Source: Miscanthus floridulus
Taxonomy: Eukaryota; Streptophyta; Magnoliopsida; Poales; Poaceae
Length of the DNA: 64,000 nt
NCBI RefSeq assembly: GCF_019320115.1
Contig: NC_089587.1
Coordinates: forward strand, 86,127,410 to 86,191,409
Direction: 5' to 3'
Shown: positions 55,117 through 64,000 of the stretch, in pieces
Numbering within the stretch: position 1 is the stretch's first letter
Layout of the letters: every line of letters begins with the position of its first letter
Notes under the pieces: generated by a model
The model's database searches: none
The model's input: the letters and a program-made list of their open reading frames with translations, nothing else
Told to the model about the DNA's origin: nothing
Position numbers and translations under genes: made by a program

Positions 55117-57594
55117 CTACATATTTAAAGAAACTACCATTGTTACTACATGTGAGGTTCCTTGGGTACCAAGCGGGGCACCACCTAGTTGAGACATGAT
55201 GATCTCGTCCTGCTGCCAATCGTCCCACTGGTGGTGCTGTATGCGAAAGCCCGGGGGGTCATCGTCGTCGTCGTCGTCCTCATTTGCAGGGTCCTTCCCA
55301 GCGCTATGATGTGATGGTGTATGCACTGTGCCAGGATTTCGCATACAGAAGACTGGCTGAGAAGAGTCGGCTGGTGTCCTCAAAGAGCCAGAAGACGTGC
55401 CACCCGACCGCGCCGGGTAATCGGGTTCCACCCAAGGAGTGTCCATGCAGCTCAGCTTCTAAGCTAGCTTTCTGCAGCTCTTCTTCACCTTCTGCATAAA
55501 TAAACATTAAAGTTAGTGCATTTCCCAAACGCATATACACTAAAGAAACATTTTCAGAATGGACAAGTTTATGTTTACCTTCACAAAAGCCTCGAGAACG
55601 CCTGGCCCCTGCCCTCTAGACTCGTGAAGCCAAAATGCTGCTTCGTTTGATAGCCTTGACAGTTGTGTCGCCTGGGTACAGAAACGCGGTTGGACAGTTT
55701 TAGTACACATACTTAATATCAAATTGATAACAAATTGTACCATTCGAGTATCTTACCACATATCTTTGAAGCAGGGCTCTCTGTAGTTGTGTGTCGTCCT
55801 TAGTGGCAACGTCGTACACATCTTCGATCACATCTTCCTCGTCGTCCTCGTCAATCGCCTCCTCAGTGTATAGGGGCTTGATATGTGTTCTCATAGACCT
55901 GTGAAGCCATCGCAGGTACTCGTCGAAGATGTGCTGGTCGTGTGGGGGACCCGCATCGACCGGTTGCCGGTCCCTGTTCTGCCACAACTGGATTTATGCG
56001 TTGTGTGTCATGCGCCAATCCTTGGTCTTGTACCTCTTCCTACGGTCATACCTGTAACAAAACGATTGTTAGTTGTACCATACACACCTCTGAATTATAG
56101 CTTTGTTATTAATCGATAACGCACCCATGCAATTCTTGGTTGGTGGAGTAAAGCGGTGGTGGGTAGCCTGTTATTCTTTCAAACTGCCTACAAACCCTAA
56201 TGGGCAAGTGAATCTCCACCACATGGAAGAAAATAAGAGGGACGTTGGAGCGATACTCGTCTAACTCATCCCTAGTGACAGGACTCAGAGCTTCAGAGCA
56301 TCCCAAGGACACCAATGCACCTAAACATTTCATAATTGAGTTAGGTTATGATATAGTGTACATCGAACAAGACACATGTATCATAGTAAAGAGAGCGTAA
56401 CCTGGTGTTGTGTTAGGACGTCGAGACAGTTCATGTACTCTGTGTACTTGCACCTCGCATTCCCTCTAACTAACTCTGCTTGCGTCCAGATATACAGAGC
56501 TGTAGGGAGTGTATCCTGCTCGTTCCAATGTTGCATTAAACACGATAATGAATTAGCCATTAATAATTTCATCATATATAACTGCCTTGAAGAATATAGT
56601 GAACCAAAGTACTTACCGATAAACCAGTAACAAGGGGCCTCCCAACGGGCCATCGTTCCCAACATCAAACCTGGAGTAGGTAGGAGTAACCCCCAAGATT
56701 CGCATACCCTGAGGTACGATGGCAGGCAACGCATAGCTGTCGATATGTCCATGCCAGGACTGTGCTGCCCCAGCTGTACGTAGTTATGTTATCCCACGGC
56801 TAACGTAGTATATCAAGGAAGATCTAGCTGATGGTGTTGCCCGGGGCGTCTGGGAATAGGAAAGCACCAAGAAAGTGCTAGAGCCACACTCTAGCGAACC
56901 TATCGATCTAAGCCTCATCAGCCTGTGGATCCAAGTAATCAAAGCGCTCTGTGATCCATGACGATGAAACACCAGAACTTTTCCTAAAATTCACCAAAGA
57001 AAATAAGACCCGATGGCTGCAGGAAAGTAATGCAAGTATTAAATAGGCTTGAATTGCTCACTTATTTTTCTTAGAAACCTCATCGTCCGGTGGAAGAAAG
57101 CCAGTGAACCGAGCCACCAGCTCCTCCAGTGATTGTTGTCAACTATACCTATCACTAGAAGTCCCCCAACCGAAGGCCAAAGATAACCTTCACGTCCTGC
57201 ATGATCAAGGTCATCTCGTCGCAAGGTAGGTGGAACGTGTGGGTCTCAGGCCTCCACCTGCTATAAGAATAGAACGACTGTTAGTTAAACTCAAATTTGT
57301 TATAAGAATGTTTACGTATAATGAAGGCACTCGCACCTATCTACAGCTGTAGTAAGTAGTGCTGGGTCAAGAGGCGGAAGACCGTAGTTGACAACATGGA
57401 CAAGCTCGAGGAAGCCGGCACGCCGTATGTACGACGCATAACACTCGTCCCACTAGTGCGCCCTAGTGTGTGTGGGGCCTCAAAGGAGGCAAGGGCACCT
57501 CTACGTCGGTGTCAGTCAAGAAGTGTGCTCGGTGTGGCTCGTCGTACTCCACCTCAAGAAGGGGATACAACTGGTGCTGCGTGGGAGGGGTCAT
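55117..57594 (-). pseudogene. Plant mobile domain (PMD) pseudogene, phosphatase-7 long-form-like
   Basis: The minus strand starts MTPPTQHQLYPLLEVEYDEP (57594), with LRPHTH, then after an intron RWRPETHTFHLPCDEMTLIM and a shifted EELVARFTGFLPPDDEV. Next come WITERFDYLDPQADEA, DRFARVWL, LGAFLFPDAPG and TYSWGSTVLAWTYRQL, then GNARCKYTEYMNCLDVL and VPLIFFHVVEIHLPIRVCRQ. A linker (QPVDAGPPHDQHIFDEYLRW) leads to an acidic C-terminus (a run of Asp at about 55260-55280) ending WDDWQQDEIIMSQLGG. This is the PF10536 family, labelled in grasses as serine/threonine-protein phosphatase 7 long form homolog, though without phosphatase residues. At least four stops in the RFARVWL exon and two or more frameshifts show it is dead. 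Confidence 0.85.
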
Positions 57595-57732
57595 CCTGTT
57601 ATAAATTGATAAACAAAGGGTTAGAGTATTCAAATTAACATTATATAGCATTGCAAAATTTGAACTACTTGTTATGCAATACAAACACAATATGAAAGCA
57701 CATGTATATATTTAAAGTAACATTAACAGATA

Positions 57733-57856
57733 GGGCTTGTTTGACTGGTCAGGTTTGGGCTGATTTTGGATGATTTTGGATGATTCAATAGTATTCTGTG
57801 AGGAAGAATAAGCTGAAACGAGCTGAAACACTGAACGGGCTGATATTAAACAACTT
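57733..57856. mobile_element. Probable hAT-type MITE
   Basis: It starts gggcttgtttga and ends ttaaacaacttc, imperfect inverted repeats (8 of 12 positions). The body is the gattttggatgattttggat / gctgaaacgagctgaaacac type common in grass MITEs of the GGGCTTGTTTGG class. I could not find a clear 8-bp target duplication. Confidence 0.45.
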
Positions 57857-57912
57857 CACTAGGAAAATAAGCAACTTCTATGTATAGTTGTTCAGACATA
57901 AGACAACTAGAA

Positions 57913-58508
57913 GATGCCATAACTGCATTTGCTATATAGCATTCATTTCTTTTTCATTGCACTGTTGATTTAAAGTATATAATTTACACAATCTATAATT
58001 GGGGAGATGCCATAACTGCATTTGCTATATAGCTTTCCTTTCTTTCCTCTCATGATAGCTTGTTTCCATCCACTAGAAGCGACGGCTTTTTCCCACTCGC
58101 TCCCCACATTTAAGCATTTATGCCTAACTTGAAAAGACAAATTACAGCCATGGCTTCGCGCTAGCGAGTACGCTAAAAGCTTCTTTGCCAACTTTAGAAT
58201 GAAAATGAATACGGATAATACGGGAAGCTATTCAGGGCACCACGCTAATGAGCATGCTAGAGGTTCCGTTACTAACTGCTATACGAAAATGGATGAATGT
58301 ATCTATGGGTGGATGAACGTATCTATGGACAATTTAGAAAAACAAAAGCATGGATTCGTGCCGCTTAGTATGCTAAAAGCTTCTTTGCTAACTGAAAATA
58401 AAAATAGATATAGATAATAAAGAAAAATAACCATAGCCCCACGATAATAATATATATACTAGAAGCTTCTTTGCCAACTCTAAAATGAAAGATGATGAAT
58501 ATATTTTA
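57913..58508. repeat. Cluster of diverged direct repeats
   Basis: Two repeat types are seen. A 29-bp sequence (agatgccataactgcatttg plus ctatatagc) occurs at about 57912 and 58006. A 45-55-bp unit with core gctaaaagcttctttgccaa occurs near 58169, 58253, 58368 and 58454, followed each time by an atgaaaatgaata-like stretch. There is no coding signal, and spacing is irregular. Confidence 0.65.
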
Positions 58509-58599
58509 CAAAAGAAATTTAACGAAACATACACGCAGAATTCATTGCACATGAGACTGTTGATATCCCTAACAAATACCTATATGAATTTGTGAAAAA

Positions 58600-58965
58600 A
58601 TACCTATGTGTGTGGCCGGAGGGCGCGGCGGGCGGCCGGAGGGGGTGGCGTGCCGGCGTGTGGGCGCGGCGGGCGCAGCGGGCGGCCGGTGGCCGTGGCG
58701 CGCCAGCGTTCGTGGCGTGGCGGGAGTGGCGCGGCGACGTGCGTGGCGCGGCCGGCCGGCGGGGAGGGGCGAGCGGGCGTGCGCGGCGGCGGCGGGCAGG
58801 CAGACAGAGGGAGGGCGGCTCGCGGGCGATATTTACCTAGGTCTGTCGTGCCGTGTGCTATGACGCGTCAGTGCCGCGCCAATATCAGTGACGCGACAGA
58901 CCCTGCCACGTCATCGGTCAGCGCCCCGATCGTCGCCACGTCACCCCTCTCGCCTCGCCGCGCCA
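58600..58965. other. GC-rich block with an inverted repeat
   Basis: About 200 bp of ggcgcggcgggcggccgg-like sequence is followed by ggtctgtcg (about 58840-58848) and its complement cgacagacc (about 58895-58903) around a gcgtca-rich loop. The three overlapping ORFs are a product of composition. It lies upstream of the PMD pseudogene in the same transcription direction and may be part of the same transposed unit. That is a guess. Confidence 0.5.
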
Positions 58966-59298
58966 TGGCAATAGGCGCGACCAAAAGTGTTAGTTTAAAA
59001 AAAACAACATTAAATTTAAAATTAGTTTACAAAAGTGTTAAAAATAAAAAAAAATCGCCACAGCCAACCACGTCTCTGTTGCACCGCTGCCGAAGTGAGA
59101 CATTAGAAATCGACGCCTAAAATGACTTACAAATGATGTGGCCGCCACGTCTATGCTTACAATAAAGCTAATAATTTTTGTGAACGTCTTCGCTGTGACG
59201 TAGCTGGTTGTGGCATACAACCAAACACGCCCATAATGCTTGTTGACGATTTGTGGCCTCTGATATGTGATTATGCTCGGACGCACAACATACGGGGC

Positions 59299-59350
59299 GC
59301 TCTCTCTCTCTCTCTCTATCTCCCTCCCTCTCTCTCTCTCTCCCTCTCTC
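59299..59350. repeat. CT microsatellite
   Basis: An interrupted (CT)n run of about 50 bp with tatctccctccc interruptions. Confidence 0.95.
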
Positions 59351-59384
59351 ATTTCTTCTACCCACATGGACTGAGCTATAAACT

Positions 59385-59582
59385 ATTCTCAAAACTTGAC
59401 ATGCTGAGGGTAAGACAACCTCCCGATATTTCATTAAGAAGAAGATCTTCACACACCGGGAGAGAAAACCTCGGAACCCCAGCCCCACATATACCCCAGC
59501 CCGAAATTCGCTCTCACAGGGTGTCGAATTTAGGACCTGAGACCACAGACCACCTAACCAACTCGGCTAGAGGCCCTTTCGC
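59385..59582 (-). mobile_element. tRNA-derived SINE
   Basis: On the minus strand the element begins near GGCCTCTAGCCGAGTTGG. It has an A box (TAGCCGAGTTGG at 59558-59569) and a B-box-like AATTCGACACC (59520-59530) about 30 bases apart, as in RNA polymerase III promoters. The body runs through a TTCTTCTTAATGAAATATCG segment typical of grass SINE/LINE tails. It does not fold as a real tRNA with an anticodon that I can assign. Its 3' limit is approximate. Confidence 0.6.
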
Positions 59583-59599
59583 AAGACACACATACTGAC

Positions 59600-60344
59600 A
59601 TACACGCTCAAGCATAACTCCTATCACTAAAAGAATAGAGCCATTAAATTTAGAAAAATACGATCACCACATTAAGTTGAGGGATTAAACCAAAATGGAC
59701 AGAGTCCACTACAAGAAAAAGCTTAGCTAGCTGAAAAATTGTTCATTAAACACAATAACATAAAAAAAGAGTATAGGATAATAAAATACTCTTGTGCTAG
59801 TAAATATATTTTTGTACTAATACGAAAGAAGAAATATACCACAAAACAATAATTTTTGCTGCTCCAACAATCCAAAATATACCAAGGAACAATATATATC
59901 TATAAAATAGAAAAACAAATATATTATAAACTAATAAATTTCATAGTTGAAGAATCCAACACATAGGCCATAGAAACTGAAAATAAAATTCTTAAATTAG
60001 AACAATACAAAATATACTATAGAACAACTCGTAGAATACCTCTAAACAATATATTTTCATAGTTAAAACAAGGCAAATGTACCAGTACCACCAGACAATG
60101 GATTATCACTTGTACCGAGAAAAATAAATAAATTTGTAGCTCATAGTTAATTTTTGGATCAACCAGCCAAGCAATAACTATATTTGAGGCAGCCACACAT
60201 CTCAGTTTTCAAGAGCTAAGAATGAAACAAAAAAAAGAGAGAAAAAACAAATAAGTGACCGATTTTTTGCTTCTTTCGGTTAGCCTAGTTAGGCCCACCA
60301 AAGAAAAAAAAAATTGTGGACAGAAAATTGTTCCAAGGAAGAAT
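59600..60344. other. AT-rich intergenic DNA
   Basis: Very A/T-rich sequence with a loosely repeated caaaatataccaaggaacaa-like motif near 59835, 59875 and 60005. No gene is seen. Confidence 0.45.
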
Positions 60345-60780
60345 AAAAATCGTTATGACAATAATGAACAGTGTTACAAGAAAAAGGTTCTTAGCAAGAA
60401 AAAACTTCCAAAAAGTATTCCAAAAGAATGGTCCGGTAAAAAAGAATTCATTTTAAGAAAAATGTCTTGAGAAAAAATGTTCTAGGCTAGGAAAAAAGAT
60501 GTTCCAACCAAATCATATTTTTCGATCAATTGGGGGGGTGTTCCGCCTACTTATATTGAAAAATCGTTATGACAATAATGAACAGTGTTACGAGAAAAAG
60601 GTTCTTAGCGAGAAAAAACTTCCAAAAAGTATTCCAAAAGAATGATCCGGTAAAAAAATAATTTGTTTTAAGAAAAATGTATTGAGAAAAAAATGTTCTA
60701 GGCTAGGAAAAAAGATGTTCCAACCAAATCATATTTTTCGATCAATTGGGGGGGGGGGGGGGGTCCGCCTACTTATATTG
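60345..60780. repeat. 214-bp tandem duplication ending in a G run
   Basis: Copy 1 (60345-60558) and copy 2 (60559-60780) both run from aaaaatcgttatgacaataa to tccgcctacttatattg, with few substitutions. The second copy is longer mainly because its G run has 16 G where copy 1 has 7 followed by tgtt. The region is otherwise A-rich; no coding signal. Confidence 0.92.
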
Positions 60781-61212
60781 AATCCAAGGAGCTAAAAACT
60801 CGAACAGATACAACATACTTCCGGCATACCAGAAGGTATACACAGTGTAGGAGAGGTGTGGAGAGGCAGAACCGAGAGAGCAATTGAAGAGTCGTTACAA
60901 CAACTTAGCACAAGCCACAGGCAAGCCATGGCACCACCCATAAGACAACCACCAAAACACTGAAGTAAAAACCAAATCATAAATTGCTAAAGGAACAAAG
61001 TAAAAACCAATCAAAAGAAAAAAAAAATGCTCCAATACTTGTTAATTTATTAGTATGAGCGTCGGATCATATTATGACTCCTTAATTTGCTAGTGGGCTG
61101 GGTATAATTATGGACATGGTTCTAGTGCTTCTTGTCTTGGTCCATGAATTGATTCTCATGGTGCTTGTGATAATTCTTCTCAAAAAATTTGTAGATCGTT
61201 GCCTCTTCGCTA
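60781..61212. other. Intergenic DNA, no gene seen
   Basis: Small ORFs on both strands show no recognisable protein. No repeat noticed. Confidence 0.4.
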
Positions 61213-61359
61213 ATCCTCCGTTCATTCAAAATTATAAGACGTTTTGGCTTTTCTAGGTGCATAGCTCTATACACTTGGATAAACTATGTTTAGATATATA
61301 GCAAAAACAATGAATTTAGAAAAACCAGGACGTCTTATAATTTGGAATGGAAAAAGTAG
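61213..61359. mobile_element. Stowaway-type MITE
   Basis: The 147-bp element has inverted ends: ctccgttcattcaaaattat then aagacgt on the left, and acgtcttataatttggaatg then gaaaaagtag on the right. It is flanked by TA at 61211-61212 and 61360-61361. The ctccgttc and ttataagacgtttt ends are those of grass Stowaway (Tc1/mariner-related) MITEs. Confidence 0.8.
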
Positions 61360-61783
61360 TATCACTCGTTTTCATCTCAAGTTGTTTCTTCTAGGCATGC
61401 TTCCACGTGTTTCAGAATTATTGCATTTGAGCTAGCATTTCTGTCGTGCTAGCCCTTATATGTCGGTAGAGGACACCAGCCGGATCAACATTTTCTTCAT
61501 GGGGGCCCTTGATCAACTATGAATAATGATTTGACACTTGGCGAAGGGCAAGAGTGAGCTCATCAATTACAAGTAGGAATGATGAACTTTTTTTTGCAAA
61601 AAATAGTTTTGAGAACTTAAGCAAGCAGATCATTTATATTTGAAAAAAGCGAAGCAAGTGCAATTCATAAAGCAGAACAAGAAGTACAATCATTGTTTTT
61701 TTTAATCCTCTAGTTTTGCATATGCATTTTATCCTAGTTTTTTTTTCTTTTGCAATAATATGTTCCAAAGGCGGGCCTAAAAA
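61360..61783. other. Upstream intergenic DNA of the small membrane-protein gene
   Basis: No gene or clear repeat. Poly(T) tracts near 61589 and 61697. It probably forms distal promoter DNA. Confidence 0.4.
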
Positions 61784-61870
61784 TGGGCCTCTAGCACTCA
61801 GCTCATCTGGGCGCTCAAACTTTGGCCCAAATATAGGCCCATGCAATACATTCACACCCCCGCCGGCCCA
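61784..61870 (+). promoter_or_regulatory. Cluster of site II (TGGGCC/GGCCCA) elements
   Basis: TGGGCC lies at 61784-61789 and GGCCCA at 61824-61829, 61836-61841 and 61865-61870, within 240 bases of the start codon. There is no convincing TATA box. Clustered site II elements, bound by TCP factors, mark plant promoters of ribosomal-protein, cell-growth and nuclear-encoded mitochondrial genes. Confidence 0.7.
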
Positions 61871-62022
61871 CCTGCATCGCGCTGCCTTTTCTTTCTTTCT
61901 TGCGGACCAATACGAGACACGGAGGCAAAGGGCGGTCGGGGTCGGGAAGGCGTCGGCGGCAGCTCTGCTCGGTCGCGGCGCTTGTGGGACGGAGGAGAGG
62001 CCACCGGAGAGGAGAGGGGGAG

Positions 62023-63298
62023 ATGGCGCCGGCGAGCGGGTGGGGCCGTGCTGTGGGGAACACGCGGTCGTTCGTGGGCAACGCGCTGGGCGGCCTCCGT
62101 GGGTGGAGCAACCTCGCCTCCTGGACCGTCGCCGGAACCCTCGCCTACTACCTCTGGGTCAAGCCCGCGCGCCAGCTCCAGAAGGAGCAGGAGGTGACAG
62201 CTACCTTCCCCGCTCTTACCGCAGCACCATTTGGGGTTTTAAATTTAGTCGGTATCGGTTGCCCTCAGATCACGAGCGAGGGTGGCTGCTGTCGTCTCGT
62301 CTGGGATCGATCTATCCGTGCGTGCGAAGTTAGGCCCGTGGAATTGCTCAGTCAGCAGATTGTTAGCTGGCGCGTTAGCTCTAGGGCGCTTAGAGGTTTT
62401 GGTGCACTGTTAATTATGCATTGGATTGCTGCAAAATTGTTGCCCCTGGGTTGGTTGGTTTTTGTGCGAATTGTTCGCCTATCTCTCTGCCATATCTAGA
62501 TACGAGGGAGCTATGTACTGATGCTCAGTCGGGCTGTATTTGTGCCTGCTGCGGATGTTATCAGGAGAATTAGAGAAATACCTTATTTGGCGCAAGTAGC
62601 GGTGTTGCTCAAGTGCACACAACACAGCTTAAACTTAGCAATTTCACGCAGCTCTTACAAAGAGCAAAACTGCAATATACCATGACAATATGAATTCTCC
62701 AAACTCCAAACCTTTGTTCTCAAATGTGCTTGAATAGTTTTGCACTTCAGCATGGCGCCCAGTTGACCTAGCTTTAGCTATGATAAAGCTTGTGATAAAC
62801 GAAATGGGCCCTTATTCGCACAGTTTCTCTCATTGCACTTGATAATTTGTCAGTTATTACTTATTAGTGTTCTTTTTTCTGTATCTTAATAGTGTTGAGA
62901 TCATGTATTCATAAGCTGTATATCATATATTTTATTCAATTGTGCTGTTGGTTACGCATCCTCAGAAAATATATGACTGCGCATATGGCAAAATCACTTC
63001 AGAGAACTGCACTGTTATCGCCTTGTCTGTCCATTCACTAAAGAAATTATATTCTTTTTTCCCCAGGAGCGAGCCGCTTTGGCTGCTGCCTCAGATCCGT
63101 ATCGTTATGTTGAGAAGCGGAAACCAATTCCTGATCCACAGGTAGCTACATCCACTCTGTGTTAGATGCCAGATAACAGATTGTTTGACAAATAGGCTGT
63201 ACTATGAGTTATTTCTGTGTGCTAATTATGCGTGTGATGATTAGGACACTGGCCTTACTTATGGGAAGAAAAGGGTGCCTACGAAATCTGAAGATTAG
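62023..63298 (+). CDS. Small single-pass membrane protein, 99 residues, three exons
   Basis: Exons are 62023-62193, 63067-63141 and 63245-63298, all joined in phase 0. Splice sites are GAG|GTGACA...CCCCAG|GAG and CACAG|GTAGCT...GATTAG|GAC. The protein begins MAPASGWGRAVGNTRSFVGN, has a probable membrane segment at residues 31-47 (LASWTVAGTLAYYLWV), then a charged KPARQLQKEQEERAALAAAS and a Pro-rich SDPYRYVEKRKPIPDPQ, ending KKRVPTKSED. The start is the first ATG after a GC-rich leader. Codon use, intact splice sites and a site II promoter suggest an active gene. I recognise it only as a conserved-looking plant protein of unknown function. A mitochondrial inner-membrane location is an inference from promoter type, the basic N-terminus and the single membrane span. 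Confidence 0.75.
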
Positions 63299-63865
63299 TT
63301 CCCTGGGCACATCTTGTACCAAAGCGTGCTACCCAGTTATGTGCAACAATACAAGGTATGGTTTCTGCATTTCTGCTGGCAACATGGTTAACGTTTCATG
63401 AAACTCTTGCAGCTTTATGCGAGCAAATAGCAGCTGTAAATGGAGTGTTTGCAGTCTGGGTACTTGAGCCCAGGAAAGAAGTGTTCACTATCACCTATGA
63501 GAGATGTAGATGCTTTCAGAATAGAAAAAGAGAGAGAGAATAATTTATGTACCTTTTTGCTAGCAAGTTAAGCATGCTGGCATGTTTATGTATCACTCTA
63601 TCAACGCACACCATGGCCAGGGGCTATTCGTTTTTTCTCTCTTCCGCATACAGTTACTGCTAAGTAATTGTAGGTTTGTTCTAGAGGAACTCGTTGGTTC
63701 CACTCTGCCTGCGATTATATTGAGCCAATGATGGCCTATACTCTTATAGCATGAAGACATTTCGTTTCCTGCTAGATTTCTATGAATCGCATGGCTGTGA
63801 TGTTTGTTTACTAGCTGTGGTTGCTGCAAGGCCTCTGCTTTTTCCAGACCTCAAACTGAGCTCCG
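63299..63865 (+). other. 3' untranslated and downstream region
   Basis: This follows the TAG of the small gene. A GT...AG pair (63356 to 63411) could be a very short retained or spliced UTR intron. A T-rich tract ending TTTTTCCAG at about 63848 resembles a splice acceptor for a further exon that would contain the 30-bp repeats. The polyadenylation site is not determined. Confidence 0.4.
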
Positions 63866-63970
63866 ACGGGAAACGGAGTGGAAGAAAAGTTACGAACGGC
63901 AAACGGAGTGGAAGAAAAGTTACGAACAAACGGAGCTCCAACGGGAAACGAAGTGGAAGAAAAGTTACGA
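63866..63970 (+). repeat. 30-bp repeat encoding a 10-residue unit in open frames
   Basis: Copies at 63866-63895, 63896-63925 and 63941-63970 share the consensus acgggaaacggagtggaaga followed by aaagttacga. A 15-bp spacer separates the last two. Because 30 is divisible by 3, each frame repeats a 10-residue unit. One frame (TEWKKSYE repeated) stays open to the window end, another gives GKRSGRKVTN repeats. It could be an exon or simply a repeat. Confidence 0.75.
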
Positions 63971-64000
63971 AACCGAGGTACCCGAGGAGATTCTAGAAAT

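Noticed and set aside
58592..59120. Three overlapping plus-strand ORFs of 80-170 codons
   Set aside because: They lie in a very GC-rich low-complexity block; three frames open at once and Arg/Gly/Ala-only content indicate composition, not a gene.
59520..59582. Possible tRNA gene on the minus strand
   Set aside because: A and B boxes are present, but no anticodon arm or acceptor pairing could be drawn; the tail marks it as a SINE.
61716..62499. Long plus-strand ORFs of 199-205 codons around the small gene
   Set aside because: They read through the leader, exon 1 and intron 1 in other or extended frames; only exon 1 in the ATG 62023 frame joins in phase to exons 2 and 3.
1..64000. CRISPR arrays, bacterial defence systems or operons
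   Set aside because: All repeats are LTRs, U3/spacer tandem repeats or microsatellites, and every coding signal is eukaryotic and transposon or plant-gene type.

Overview
The window is plant nuclear DNA, almost certainly from a grass and probably a panicoid/andropogonoid one. This is inferred from the retrotransposon families, the plant-mobile-domain relic, the SINE and MITE types and the plant-style introns; the species cannot be named. About 84% (1-53773) is one stack of nested Ty3/gypsy LTR retrotransposons. The right end (53774-64000) is a gene-bearing flank with one probably intact small gene, two pseudogenes, short transposons and simple repeats. There are no bacterial features, CRISPR arrays, rRNA genes or credible tRNA genes.

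The backbone is element H, an old Tat-lineage retrotransposon on the minus strand. Its 5' LTR is 52537-53773. Gag, protease, RT, RNase H, a second archaeal-type RNase H and integrase follow leftward to 30420. Then comes a repeat-rich spacer (27278-30419) and a coiled-coil accessory ORF in antisense, on the plus strand (9001-9578 plus 25462-27277). Its 3' LTR is beyond the left edge. Four insertions split H: a complete CRM-lineage element (44518-52142, plus, TSD ggctc) in gag; a gag-only Tat-like element without pol (34599-42894, plus) also in gag; a Tekay-lineage chromovirus with 4.6-kb LTRs (9579-25461, minus) in the accessory ORF; and element G (plus, 3' LTR 7541-9000), also in the accessory ORF. 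Element A (1-7329, minus), another Tat-type element running off the left edge, sits inside the repeated pre-PPT segment of G.

None of these elements looks able to encode complete proteins. Stops (often TAG), frameshifts and lost catalytic residues are common, and LTR differences are mostly transitions, as expected for old methylated DNA. Their interest is architectural: antisense accessory ORFs in H and, strikingly, in the pol-less element; a coiled-coil ORF0 upstream of gag in the Tekay element; a CRM reading frame that runs through the polypurine tract into its 3' LTR; and tandem repeats inside U3 regions and 3' spacers.

In the right flank, 54463-54777 is a class III peroxidase C-terminal fragment with a stop. 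55117-57594 (minus) is a plant-mobile-domain pseudogene. Between 57700 and 61700 lie a probable hAT-type MITE, diverged direct repeats, a GC-rich block, a CT microsatellite, a tRNA-derived SINE, a 214-bp tandem duplication with an expanded G run, and a Stowaway MITE. The only gene that looks functional is a three-exon gene (CDS 62023-63298, plus) for a 99-residue single-pass membrane protein. Its promoter carries four TGGGCC/GGCCCA boxes, a pattern typical of housekeeping and mitochondrial-protein genes. A 30-bp tandem repeat closes the window and may belong to a further exon.
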